From positions 310,001 through 374,000 of the forward strand of contig JAHBXD010000003.1 in assembly GCA_019636695.1 (NCBI GenBank): a stretch of DNA of 64,000 nucleotides, given 5' to 3'. Each line of letters starts with the position of its first letter. Within the stretch, counting starts at the first letter, position 1. This stretch comes from Phycisphaeraceae bacterium. GTDB lineage: Bacteria > Planctomycetota > Phycisphaerae > Phycisphaerales > UBA1924. Below are positions 44,566-52,757 of the stretch, piece by piece. The position numbers and the translations under genes are program-made. Below the pieces are notes generated by a model. The model searched no databases and had not been told where the DNA came from. It worked only from the letters and a program-made list of their open reading frames with translations.

Positions 44566-45843
44566 TCAACGAGATTTCTCAAGACGCTCGAGCAGCTTCT
44601 CCAAACGATCAAGCTTGGCCTCGAGCCGCTCCATCCGCTGGGTGAGTGCATCATCTGAAGACCGCGGAGTCATGAGCCGAGGCGTTTCGGGTGGGCTGGG
44701 AACACGCGGCGCCATGCCCCCCCGCGGTACCGGGGCGAGGTACAACTCTCGCTGTTCAACCCCGGGAAAACGGAAGACCGTCATATCGCCCGTATAAGGC
44801 ACACTCCCACCCATCCCGCCCGAACGCGGGGCCACGAAACGCCCCTCCAGGTCATACATCTGCCTGGCAAGCTCGCGGAGCCTTTCAACCTGCTCCTTAT
44901 GCAGCGTCACCGTGCCGTCGCGCTGCATCTGAAGCTCGGTCAATAACTGCTGGAACTCTTCCGTCCGCGGTACACGCGGTGTGACGTACGCACGATCCGT
45001 CATCCACGCACCCGTGGAAGGTGCGCCGAAAACCGACTGCGGCGTAACACCAAGCAGCTTGGCGTCGTAAGGAGCAAGCGTTACGTTCACATCGATGCGC
45101 TTGCCCTTGCGAATGACGCCCAGTCGAAGAACATCGCCCGGAGACCGATCGGCGATCTGCGAGCGAAAAGAATCGACTGTGACACCCTCAACGCCGTTCA
45201 CGGTCACGATGATGTCGCCTGCCGCAAGCCCGCCCGATGCCGCCGGGGCGCCCTCAATCACCTTCTCGATCTGGACACCGGTACCTTCAGAAAAACCAAG
45301 GTGCGCGAGCAGTTTGTCGTCCGGCTCAGACATGTGAATGCCCAACATGACCTTGGGAGGAGTGACGGGGGGGCTGCCTCCGGTGGCCTGGACCGACCCG
45401 ATACCGATCCACGGATCGCCCGAAGCATTTTGGAACACACGGAAGCGGTACATCTCGCCATCATCGTTCCGGAGCAGCACGACCGATTCGCCATCCCGCC
45501 GGATTCGATCTTCAGGCAGCCTGACGCCGTTTACCCATGCGGTCAGCGCATCGCCCACGACCTCGACCTTGATGACCTGGTCATTCTGCGTGACCATCAA
45601 CATGGCCTTGCTCTTTGCGCCGTCTTTCGAGACCGATGCGGCCTGTGCCGCGTTCAGCGGCTGGTAATATGACGTGAACATACCTGATGACTCGTGCGGA
45701 TCGGCCACTCGAATCACCGCAGACGCGACATTGTCAACGCCGGAATTACGCGCCCCAGCCTCACACTCGATCTTCGGGTAGGCGGCGGCCGAACCGACGA
45801 TTCCCAGAATCATCGCCGCAGTGAACGTGCTTGCTTGTTTCAT
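44566..45843 (-). CDS. exported PDZ-domain protein
   Basis: A 425-residue protein with a signal peptide (TFTAAMILGIVGSAAA). A middle PDZ domain reads GLAAGDIIVTVNGVEGVTVDSFRS with the GV-rich carboxylate loop before it. A C-terminal coiled coil consists of heptads (MERLEAKLDRLEKLLERLEK). There is no protease domain, unlike DegP or CtpA. It may be a periplasmic adaptor or sensor that recognises C-terminal peptides. ATG 45843 has AGGAGA at good spacing, whereas ATG 45849 abuts it. It is the third gene of the sigma/anti-sigma operon, hinting at envelope-stress sensing. Confidence 0.8.
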   Translation of the reverse strand: MKQASTFTAAMILGIVGSAAAYPKIECEAGARNSGVDNVASAVIRVADPHESSGMFTSYYQPLNAAQAASVSKDGAKSKAMLMVTQNDQVIKVEVVGDALTAWVNGVRLPEDRIRRDGESVVLLRNDDGEMYRFRVFQNASGDPWIGIGSVQATGGSPPVTPPKVMLGIHMSEPDDKLLAHLGFSEGTGVQIEKVIEGAPAASGGLAAGDIIVTVNGVEGVTVDSFRSQIADRSPGDVLRLGVIRKGKRIDVNVTLAPYDAKLLGVTPQSVFGAPSTGAWMTDRAYVTPRVPRTEEFQQLLTELQMQRDGTVTLHKEQVERLRELARQMYDLEGRFVAPRSGGMGGSVPYTGDMTVFRFPGVEQRELYLAPVPRGGMAPRVPSPPETPRLMTPRSSDDALTQRMERLEAKLDRLEKLLERLEKSR

Positions 45844-45946
45844 GGTCATTCTCCTGACTTGCTGACCTATCAGCAGCCGAAGGCGCCCGCTCCTCGGAAC
45901 CTTCAACCACCCAGATGCGCTTGAGGAAATATCCCGTCGCCGCCGT

Positions 45947-46567
45947 TCACATCCTGCCGGATCGCTGTGATGGAAGGGGAGCCTTGGTCGGCACCAACTC
46001 GCCGCTTTCCGTCTGCGTCAACCGATAGAGATCGGGAACGACCACACGCTCGACAATCTGTCGGATGTAATAAATCTCGTACCCGCTTCCATCTTCCAAC
46101 GCCCACGAATCCTGCACGAGCAACTCGGGCACCACGCCGACGACGCGACCGGACTGTGCGCCGCGCTGTATGTACGCCTCAAGAGCCTCTTCCGGTGTTG
46201 TCCCGATGTGCGGAAACAGCGCAGCCCCATGCGAAACGGGTGCTGGTCTTCCCGTATGAGGCCCGAGCACCCACGCCAGAGCCAGGGCCGCAGCGATCAG
46301 CCACCCCCCGCCCGACCCCGCGAGCCGTAGCCTTCGACGTAAGGTCTGTGAGGCGACCTCTTCAATCGGCGCTTCGATCTGTTCGGCAATATCCACGCGC
46401 ATCGCCACGGCAGCGCACAGTTCGGTGTGATCCTGCTGCGCTGCGGCCAGCTCCGACCAGAGCGTGGGATCGCGCTCAGCCATCGCACGGACGAGTGACC
46501 AATCCTCGGCCGAGGCTTCGCCGTCGATGATCCGTGAAATCAGGACATCCCGATCCGTTGCGTTCAT
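45947..46567 (-). CDS. putative anti-sigma factor (membrane-anchored)
   Basis: A 206-residue protein overlapping the ECF sigma gene by 4 bases (ATGA). The N-terminal ~80 residues are helical and acidic (ISRIIDGEASAEDWSLVRAM), as in sigma-binding domains. They lack the zinc motif (HxxxCxxC), so this is not a ZAS-type domain. One membrane helix (GGWLIAAALALAWVLG) follows at ~86-101, then a ~100-residue extracytoplasmic part. The position and topology support the role; the sequence alone would not. Confidence 0.68.
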   Translation of the reverse strand: MNATDRDVLISRIIDGEASAEDWSLVRAMAERDPTLWSELAAAQQDHTELCAAVAMRVDIAEQIEAPIEEVASQTLRRRLRLAGSGGGWLIAAALALAWVLGPHTGRPAPVSHGAALFPHIGTTPEEALEAYIQRGAQSGRVVGVVPELLVQDSWALEDGSGYEIYYIRQIVERVVVPDLYRLTQTESGELVPTKAPLPSQRSGRM

Positions 46568-47172
46568 GACTCAATCTCCATGGAAGGGGTCTGTTTCAGG
46601 ACGCCATCTCGGGTGGCACGGCCGGCCAGCAACTCGCGCAACATCCGTCGCCCTCGGGCGATGCGCGTTTCGATCGTCGTTTCGGGAAGATCGAGCACCC
46701 GCCCGATTTCGCGATAACTCATCCCTTGAATGCACCGCATCAGCAGCGGCTCGCGATATCCCTCGGGCAGCTGTTCAGCAATCTCCAGCAACTGCCTTCC
46801 CTCTTCACGCGTTCGGACCATCGCTTCCGGCCCCGGATCGGGGGAAGCCGCCCCCTCGCCCGGAGCGTCGGCCGTGTACCTCAGGCGGCGCAGTGATGTG
46901 CTTCGGCCCAAGGCCTTGGCCGCGTTCACAGCAACCATGCGGAGCCAAGGCTTGAACGCCGCCGGATCTCGAAGCTCGTGCATGCTCCTCACCATGACCA
47001 TGGCAACTTCCTGAAGAAGATCCTCCAGATCTGCTTCGCGGGGTTTGTGGGCAAGCAGGATGGCTGCAACCCAGCGGCGATGCTGCTGCCAGAGCGTGCG
47101 CAGCGCATCCGGATCACCGCGCATGGCGGCGAGGACTTCCCTGCGTACTTGCGGACCCTCCAGCACGCTCAT
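46564..47172 (-). CDS. ECF-type RNA polymerase sigma factor
   Basis: A 202-residue sigma-70 group 4 factor. Region 2 (ADLEDLLQEVAMVMVRSM, FKPWLRMVAVNAAKA) and region 4 (LPEGYREPLLMRCIQGMSYREIGRVL, ETTIETRIARGRRMLRE) are both present with a short linker. It should direct polymerase to envelope-stress or similar promoters, held in check by the downstream anti-sigma factor. GGAG lies 7 bases before the ATG. It diverges from tatC across 155 bases, where both promoters must lie. Confidence 0.93.
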   Translation of the reverse strand: MSVLEGPQVRREVLAAMRGDPDALRTLWQQHRRWVAAILLAHKPREADLEDLLQEVAMVMVRSMHELRDPAAFKPWLRMVAVNAAKALGRSTSLRRLRYTADAPGEGAASPDPGPEAMVRTREEGRQLLEIAEQLPEGYREPLLMRCIQGMSYREIGRVLDLPETTIETRIARGRRMLRELLAGRATRDGVLKQTPSMEIES

Positions 47173-47327
47173 GAATGCTCCGTCGGCACTTTTCCAAGAT
47201 GCGCCATTGCCGCGCTTCCGTCATCCAATCTCACTCGACCCATTCCGTGAACCTCTTTCCGCCCTTCCTCCGCCTGTTTGCGGACCACCTGCCAACAATC
47301 GGCATTGCTTTCGGAAGAACCCTCCGC

Positions 47328-48368
47328 ATGTCATCGTCCAAAGGCCCCGAACACAGACTTTCCAAACCAGACCCGAACTCCATGACGTTCGGTGAACACT
47401 TGGAAGATCTGCGCCGGCACATCATGCTGGCCCTCGTGGGGCTTGTGCCGCTGTTCGTGCTTGCGCTGATCTTCGGTAAGCCGCTACTGGCGTTTCTGAT
47501 CACCCCGGTCCTTGAAGCACTCCGCAATGCAGACTTGCCGCCTGTGATGCAGGCGACCAGCCCGGTCGAAACCTTCGGCGCCTACGTCCGCGTCGCATTC
47601 ATCATCACGCTGGTCATCGGCGCCCCTTGGGCGACTTATCAACTCTGGCGTTTTGTCGCCCCTGGGCTGTATGTGCACGAAAAGCGCGTTGCGAGAATCC
47701 TGATCCCCATGAGCGGCGTGCTCGGAGCGGTCGGTGTCGCTTTTTTGTACTTCGTGATCCTGCCCGTTGTTCTCGCGTTCTTCATCCATTTCGGAACGGG
47801 GGTCGTCAAAATCCAGACACCGACTGCCCCTCTTCCGGCAGGAATCACGCTCGGCCACATCCCCGTGCTCGATGCCGACCCCGAGCAACCCGAAGTCGGT
47901 GATGCCTGGATCAACCGCGAACGTCGCGAGCTGCGATTCTGTGTCGAGCACCAGAACGGCAGACCTCACATTCTTTCCACCGAACTCGGTGCGGGTGCAG
48001 GTGTCATTCAGCAATATCGCATCAGCGAGTATGTCAAGCTCTTCTTCAGCATGGCGGTGGCCTTCGCCCTGGGATTCCAGACTCCGGTCGTCGTCTTGCT
48101 GCTGGGATGGGCCGGTTTGGTGACCCCGCAGTACCTCGCGCGCTATCGGAAGCATGCCATTCTGCTTATCGTGGTGATGTGCGCGCTGCTGACGCCTCCT
48201 GACCCTCTTTCGCTTGTGCTCCTCTCCGGACCGCTGTACATGCTCTATGAAGGGGGATGCCTCATCCTTAAACTGTTCCCTCCGAAACGAGAAGAGGACG
48301 GCGAACCGACGGATGACCAAGCCGATGAACCACCTCCCGATCATCGTGAAGTTCAGGACAAGCCATGA
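47328..48368 (+). CDS. tatC: Sec-independent translocase subunit TatC, with extended periplasmic loop
   Basis: A 346-residue polytopic membrane protein that recognises twin-arginine signal peptides. The cytoplasmic N-terminus MTFGEHLEDLRRHIM carries the conserved Glu and Arg residues. SPVETFGAYVRVAF and APWATYQLWRFVAPGLYVHEKR are diagnostic. Between helices 3 and 4, residues ~157-230 form a loop (DPEQPEVGDAWINRERREL) far longer than in E. coli TatC. Residues 331-346 are acidic and hydrophilic. The start at 47328 is followed by a second option at 47382. The stop overlaps tadA (ATGA). Confidence 0.9.
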   Translation: MSSSKGPEHRLSKPDPNSMTFGEHLEDLRRHIMLALVGLVPLFVLALIFGKPLLAFLITPVLEALRNADLPPVMQATSPVETFGAYVRVAFIITLVIGAPWATYQLWRFVAPGLYVHEKRVARILIPMSGVLGAVGVAFLYFVILPVVLAFFIHFGTGVVKIQTPTAPLPAGITLGHIPVLDADPEQPEVGDAWINRERRELRFCVEHQNGRPHILSTELGAGAGVIQQYRISEYVKLFFSMAVAFALGFQTPVVVLLLGWAGLVTPQYLARYRKHAILLIVVMCALLTPPDPLSLVLLSGPLYMLYEGGCLILKLFPPKREEDGEPTDDQADEPPPDHREVQDKP

Positions 48369-48889
48369 GCCTTCTCGATTGGTTCCGTCGTCACCCACAT
48401 GTCGCACCCGGCGGCTCAATCGCGGGTGAGCGCGACAAGCAGATGATGGTGCGGGCGCTCGACCTGGCCCGGCAGGCCGCCGCACTCGGCGAAGTGCCCG
48501 TGGGGGCTGTGGTCTATCGCAACGGCGAGATCCTGGGCGAAGGCTTCAATCGACGCGAGATGGACCACAACCCCGCCGCGCACGCCGAGTTTCTGGCAAT
48601 CGTCGAAGCCGCTCGGCGCTTGGGTGACTGGCGTCTCAATGACTGTTCGCTGGCCGTGACACTCGAACCCTGCATCATGTGCGCTGGCTTAATCGTGAAC
48701 GCCCGGGTTGGCCGCGTGCTCTATGGTGCGGTTGATCCGAAAGCCGGCGCGTGCGCTTCGCTCTATACGATCACATCTGACCGTCGGCTCAATCATCGCC
48801 CGGAGGTCATCGCCGGGCTTGAGGCCGAGGCCTCCGGAGCGATGCTCAAAACCTTCTTCCGGGGTTTACGCACGCGCGGCGACCGATGA
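48365..48889 (+). CDS. tadA: tRNA-specific adenosine deaminase (A34 to inosine)
   Basis: A 174-residue zinc deaminase producing inosine at the wobble position of tRNA-Arg(ACG). The active site is HAEFLAIVEA (His ligand and catalytic Glu) with EPCIMCAGLI (two Cys ligands). GEVPVGAVVYRNGEILGEGFN is the family's N-terminal strand. A guanine-deaminase-like function is less likely given this PCIMC context. It is translationally coupled to tatC by the ATGA overlap. Confidence 0.92.
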   Translation: MSLLDWFRRHPHVAPGGSIAGERDKQMMVRALDLARQAAALGEVPVGAVVYRNGEILGEGFNRREMDHNPAAHAEFLAIVEAARRLGDWRLNDCSLAVTLEPCIMCAGLIVNARVGRVLYGAVDPKAGACASLYTITSDRRLNHRPEVIAGLEAEASGAMLKTFFRGLRTRGDR

Positions 48890-48999
48890 CTACCTTCCCA
48901 TCCCTGAGACGGCGGATCAACTCCACATCCTCTCGCCGCGTCGTTTGGGCTACCCACTGCGGTCAGGCTCTCGGGCACCTCGGCAAAGATGTACTCGTG

Positions 49000-50361
49000 T
49001 CACCCCGAAACACGGTCATCACCATAAAACTCCTCCACAACCCGACGCCAATCCTCGATCCCTTTGACCAGAATCATCCTCTTGCGCACATGTTCGCCAG
49101 ACGGATGATGCTCCGCAAAGCGAATGCCGAACTTCCGCATCGTGCGTCCAGTGAACTCCTGCGGTTGGCGCGCACCGGCATTGACCGCCAGTGCCAGTTC
49201 AAAATGCTCCATAAGCACATGGCGCTGCTCGGCGATCGTGGGCGGCCGCGCCGGCTTGCCGGCCATCAGGTCTCGCGCTTGCCGGAAAATCCACGGATTG
49301 CCGATGCATCCGCGCGCCACGCTCACCGCATGCACGCCCGTATACGCCACCATCCGGAAAATATCCCCGGCTTCCCAGATATCCCCAGAGCCGAAAATAA
49401 GCCTGTTGGGATGCCGCCGCACAATATCACGCACAATGTCCCACCGACTCGGGCCGATATATCTCTGCTGCACCGTTCTCCCATGCACGGTTACCCATGC
49501 ATATCCCATCGAATACGCCGCGTCAAAGATCCGCTCGAAGTTCTCGGCCATTTCAGGCGTGTCATCAAAACTTCGTCGCATCTTCACCGTCGTCAGCATC
49601 TCGCGAGGCACCGCCTCGCGCACAGCTTCCAGAATCGCGATCGCCCCTTCAGGCTCGGCCAGCCAGTGCCCGCCTCGCGCCCGGGCCTGGATCTTCTTGA
49701 CAGGGCATGCCAGATTCACATCAATGGTTTGAAAAGAACGGGGCATCGACGGAACGCTGCCCTGCGACCTCGAACTCGCTTCCCAACTCGCCTGCCCACC
49801 CCACATACCGCCACGCCGCTCTTTCGAGCCAGGCGTCGCATTGCGTTCTCCCCCCCCCGAAGCAACAGCATGACCATTGCCGCCCGCCCGCGGGTCGAAT
49901 CGCCCCTGCTCTGCATATGCCAGCAGTCGGTAGGCCTTGTCGCTCCGAAGCCGCTGCTCGGCCATCTTCAACGCCGCAGCGGCCATCTCTGTTGGCTCAG
50001 ATCCCATGATCTGCCCAGACAGCGGATGATCCTCCGTCCCTCCCGGAACGTTGTCATGCAGCTCTCCGAGGTCGGCCTTGGCAAACCCCCTCCCCCCCGC
50101 CAGAATCGACCTGTCGAGCAACGCCTCCGTCACGCAGAAAGGACACCCGTTCCGACGGGCAATGATTCGCATCGCGGCATCGCTGTAGCCACACAACCCC
50201 GCCTGATAAAACGGCGCATCGAACTCCGGAACCAACTCCCGCAGCCTCGGATCCACCCCTCGCTCACCCAAAGATTCGGCAATCCGCCGAACATCGAGCA
50301 TCTCGGCCCCGGGTGCAATCGCAGGGCCAGGTGGCGTAGCGTTGTTGCCGTCACACGACAT
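49000..50361 (-). CDS. dus: tRNA-dihydrouridine synthase with large insertion
   Basis: About 453 residues, longer than the usual 320-350. The FMN-barrel signatures are present: DAPFYQAGLCGYSD, GQIMGSEPTEMAAAA, the catalytic cysteine in VNLACPVKKI, VHGRTVQQRYIGPSRWD, IFGSGDIWEAGDI and GCIGNPWIF. Between the GSEP helix and the DVNLACP strand an insertion of about 60 Gly/Ser/Arg-rich residues (RFDPRAGGNGHAVASGGG region) looks disordered. Start choice is weak: ATG 50361 or ATG 50301. It diverges from the lipoprotein gene with 18 bases between the starts. Confidence 0.85.
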   Translation of the reverse strand: MSCDGNNATPPGPAIAPGAEMLDVRRIAESLGERGVDPRLRELVPEFDAPFYQAGLCGYSDAAMRIIARRNGCPFCVTEALLDRSILAGGRGFAKADLGELHDNVPGGTEDHPLSGQIMGSEPTEMAAAALKMAEQRLRSDKAYRLLAYAEQGRFDPRAGGNGHAVASGGGERNATPGSKERRGGMWGGQASWEASSRSQGSVPSMPRSFQTIDVNLACPVKKIQARARGGHWLAEPEGAIAILEAVREAVPREMLTTVKMRRSFDDTPEMAENFERIFDAAYSMGYAWVTVHGRTVQQRYIGPSRWDIVRDIVRRHPNRLIFGSGDIWEAGDIFRMVAYTGVHAVSVARGCIGNPWIFRQARDLMAGKPARPPTIAEQRHVLMEHFELALAVNAGARQPQEFTGRTMRKFGIRFAEHHPSGEHVRKRMILVKGIEDWRRVVEEFYGDDRVSG

Positions 50362-50379
50362 TCCGGGGAGGATAGGGGC

Positions 50380-50838
50380 ATGAAGCAGTTGACTAGGCAC
50401 TTGGTATCACTCGTGGCCGCGGCCGGCACGGTCACGCTCGTCATGGCCGGATGCTCCACCGGAGCAACCCGAATCTCAGAAGAAGGCGTGAATTACCCCA
50501 GCAACCTTGCCCAAGGGGAAACCCTGGACGTACAGGTCATCCGTCGTGAAACGGTCATCGAGATCTCGAACACCTCTGCTCTCGATCTTCCCCCAGGTAA
50601 ACTCTGGCTCAATGCCTGGTTCGCGTCGGATTTCCCTGGCTTGGCGGTAGGGCAAACCCGCACATTCCGGCTCGCAGATTTCAAAGATCGGCATGGGGAG
50701 CGATTCGCGGCGGGGGGATTCTGGGCCACTCGACCGCCCGATCAGGTGGTGCTCGCCCAGATTGAAACCACGGATGCTCAAGGCGCACCGAAATTGCTCG
50801 GCTTGGTCGTGATCGGTACCACAAATCCGCCGCGATGA
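50380..50838 (+). CDS. small predicted lipoprotein
   Basis: A 152-residue protein. The signal peptide (VSLVAAAGTVTLVMAGC) ends in a lipobox LVMAGC, so Cys ~24 would be lipidated. The mature domain has short beta strands (VQVIRRETVIEISNTSALDL, TFRLADFKDRHGERFAAGGFW) and no enzyme motif. It may be a small periplasmic or outer-membrane-attached beta-sandwich. A GGGGAGGATAGGGG site precedes the ATG. Confidence 0.8.
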   Translation: MKQLTRHLVSLVAAAGTVTLVMAGCSTGATRISEEGVNYPSNLAQGETLDVQVIRRETVIEISNTSALDLPPGKLWLNAWFASDFPGLAVGQTRTFRLADFKDRHGERFAAGGFWATRPPDQVVLAQIETTDAQGAPKLLGLVVIGTTNPPR

Positions 50839-50863
50839 ACCACCCTCAGCATCGATCAGGAAT

Positions 50864-52696
50864 CTACTCGCTCGGTTCATAGCCGAGTGCGGCGATCAGG
50901 GGGGCAAGGCGCGGCAGATACGGCGCAAACTGTTTCTGATACCGCCTCCAACGCTGGACGCTGCGCGTGTGCACTCCCCCGGCGATGCCTGCGTAACTGG
51001 GCGTCCGCACTTCTCGCTTGCGCTCGGCATAGCGAAGAACGGCATCATCCCACGGAAGCCCGAGAAAATCGAGAATGGCCCGCACCCGTGACGCCGGGTC
51101 AGCAACAAGGTCTTCGTATCGACTTTCAAACCAGGCCAGTCCGAGTTCGTGCTTGTAGCGTTGCCACAACCCCATGACCTGGGTGTAGAGAGCCGTTGTG
51201 GAATCAAGCCGCGCGAGGTGAATCATTGCGTCATTCGGCCCGAACGGCTGGAAGAGGCAAGACAGACAGACATCGCGGGGATCGCGCAGAGCGACGATGA
51301 CCTTGGCATCCGGCCAGATTCGCCTTACAACCGGCAAAAAGCAGATATTGAGTGGCAGTTTATCCAGCAACCTGCGCTCGCCCAGTGCTTCACAGCCGAG
51401 ATCGCGAGCCACAAACTGCCAATAGGCCTCCTCCAGAGCCTCCATTTCAGCGTCATCAAGCGAGGCAAAAAATGCCGGAAACTCAGCCCCCGGGGGCATG
51501 CGACGACGCACGGTGTTGATGACCTCAGTCAGAAACGGCTGCTCATCGCTGGCCATGATGCCGGGGTGTGCACTGAGCATCGTTTCCAGCAAGGTTGTAC
51601 CGGAGCGCGGAAAGCCGACGAAGAAGATCGGCGGTGGCCGTTTCGCCCGTTGCCCAGCGCGCGCGGTCGGCCATGTGCGCGAGACTTGCCGCCAATCAAC
51701 GCTGTCATACGCACGCAGCCGTTGCGGAAACGTCTCTATCGAAAACCGGGCGGTTCGAGGCAGACGCAGCCATGCTTCCTGCCCTTTCACGATGGCGTCA
51801 AACGCAGCGTCATACATCCCAAGGGCATCCAGGCTTACGCCGAGATGGTTGTACAGCGACGCCAACGCTTCATCGGGAAGATTCGGAACGGCCAACGCCT
51901 GATGCAGGCGATCCCGAGCCTCCTCGTGGCGATTGACTCGCTGGAACACCCGGGCGAGCTCGAGCGTAATGCTCGGTGCACCAGGCGCAAGTTCAACCGC
52001 TCGCTGGCCTGCGAGCAGAGCTTCATCAACGCGGTTGGTCCGCTCAAGTACGCGACACAAGAGCGCATGCGCCTCGGCCATATTCGGAGCACACGCCACC
52101 GCCTTGCGCGCGGCTTCCTCACAGGCGGCCCAGTCTCGCTGTTGAAACAGCATGACTCCAAGCTCAATCCACAATGAAGCATCGCCGGGATGCATGAACG
52201 TCAATCGCCGCAAGGCCATAATCGCGCCTTCAAGGCAGCCTTGGGATCGCAGAGAACCCGCCAGCGAGACCAGGCCTTGTCGCGTGGCCGGGGCGGCATC
52301 CACACCCGCCTGCAGCGTGGGCCTGCCTTCAGGATCCTTCAAATGCAGCAAGACATCCCCGAGCGCCACGCGCGCCTGCCAGAGCGCATCATCTATTACC
52401 AGCGCCCGCTCAAGCGAAGCCCGCGCCCCTGCAAAATCACCCAGCAGGCCCTGTGTCCTTCCCAGAAACATCAGGTGCACGGCGTTGGCCGGTTCATTCT
52501 CCGCGGCAGCCTGAAAATGCACGGCTGCGGCGCGGGCATCTCCCTTTCGAATCAGCACCTGCCCGAGCGCATTGTGCGCTGGTGCAAGCCGCGGGTGGCT
52601 CGCCAGCAACGATCGGCACGCGGCCTCGGCCTGGTGCACCTGTCCGCCGCGAAGCATCTGGGCAATCTGACCAAGCGTGGATTCCAGCGTGCTCAT
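50864..52696 (-). CDS. TPR-repeat sulfotransferase
   Basis: A 610-residue fusion. The N-terminal ~290 residues are TPR repeats (HPRLAPAHNALGQVLIRKGD, ANAVHLMFLGRTQGLLGD, DEALLAGQRAVELAP). The C-terminal part is a sulfotransferase domain with the PAPS 5' loop FFVGFPRSGTTLLETMLSAHP and the 3' motif VIVALRDPRDVCLSCLF, ending with the VRTPSYAGIAGGVH loop. Such proteins sulfate peptides, glycans or lipids recruited by the TPRs. ATG 52696 is preferred: the longer frame begins at TTG 52786 and would overlap the protease stop by 29 bases. Confidence 0.88.
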   Translation of the reverse strand: MSTLESTLGQIAQMLRGGQVHQAEAACRSLLASHPRLAPAHNALGQVLIRKGDARAAAVHFQAAAENEPANAVHLMFLGRTQGLLGDFAGARASLERALVIDDALWQARVALGDVLLHLKDPEGRPTLQAGVDAAPATRQGLVSLAGSLRSQGCLEGAIMALRRLTFMHPGDASLWIELGVMLFQQRDWAACEEAARKAVACAPNMAEAHALLCRVLERTNRVDEALLAGQRAVELAPGAPSITLELARVFQRVNRHEEARDRLHQALAVPNLPDEALASLYNHLGVSLDALGMYDAAFDAIVKGQEAWLRLPRTARFSIETFPQRLRAYDSVDWRQVSRTWPTARAGQRAKRPPPIFFVGFPRSGTTLLETMLSAHPGIMASDEQPFLTEVINTVRRRMPPGAEFPAFFASLDDAEMEALEEAYWQFVARDLGCEALGERRLLDKLPLNICFLPVVRRIWPDAKVIVALRDPRDVCLSCLFQPFGPNDAMIHLARLDSTTALYTQVMGLWQRYKHELGLAWFESRYEDLVADPASRVRAILDFLGLPWDDAVLRYAERKREVRTPSYAGIAGGVHTRSVQRWRRYQKQFAPYLPRLAPLIAALGYEPSE

Positions 52697-52757
52697 GCCC
52701 GAAGCATTGCCTGCCCGAAGCACTCGGGCCACTCTTCGGTCAGGGAACGCAGATGGA

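Noticed and set aside
48886..50379. Plus-strand frame opposite dus leading into the lipoprotein
   Set aside because: The Dus motifs are on the minus strand. Only the last 152 codons from 50380 form a real gene with a signal peptide and Shine-Dalgarno.
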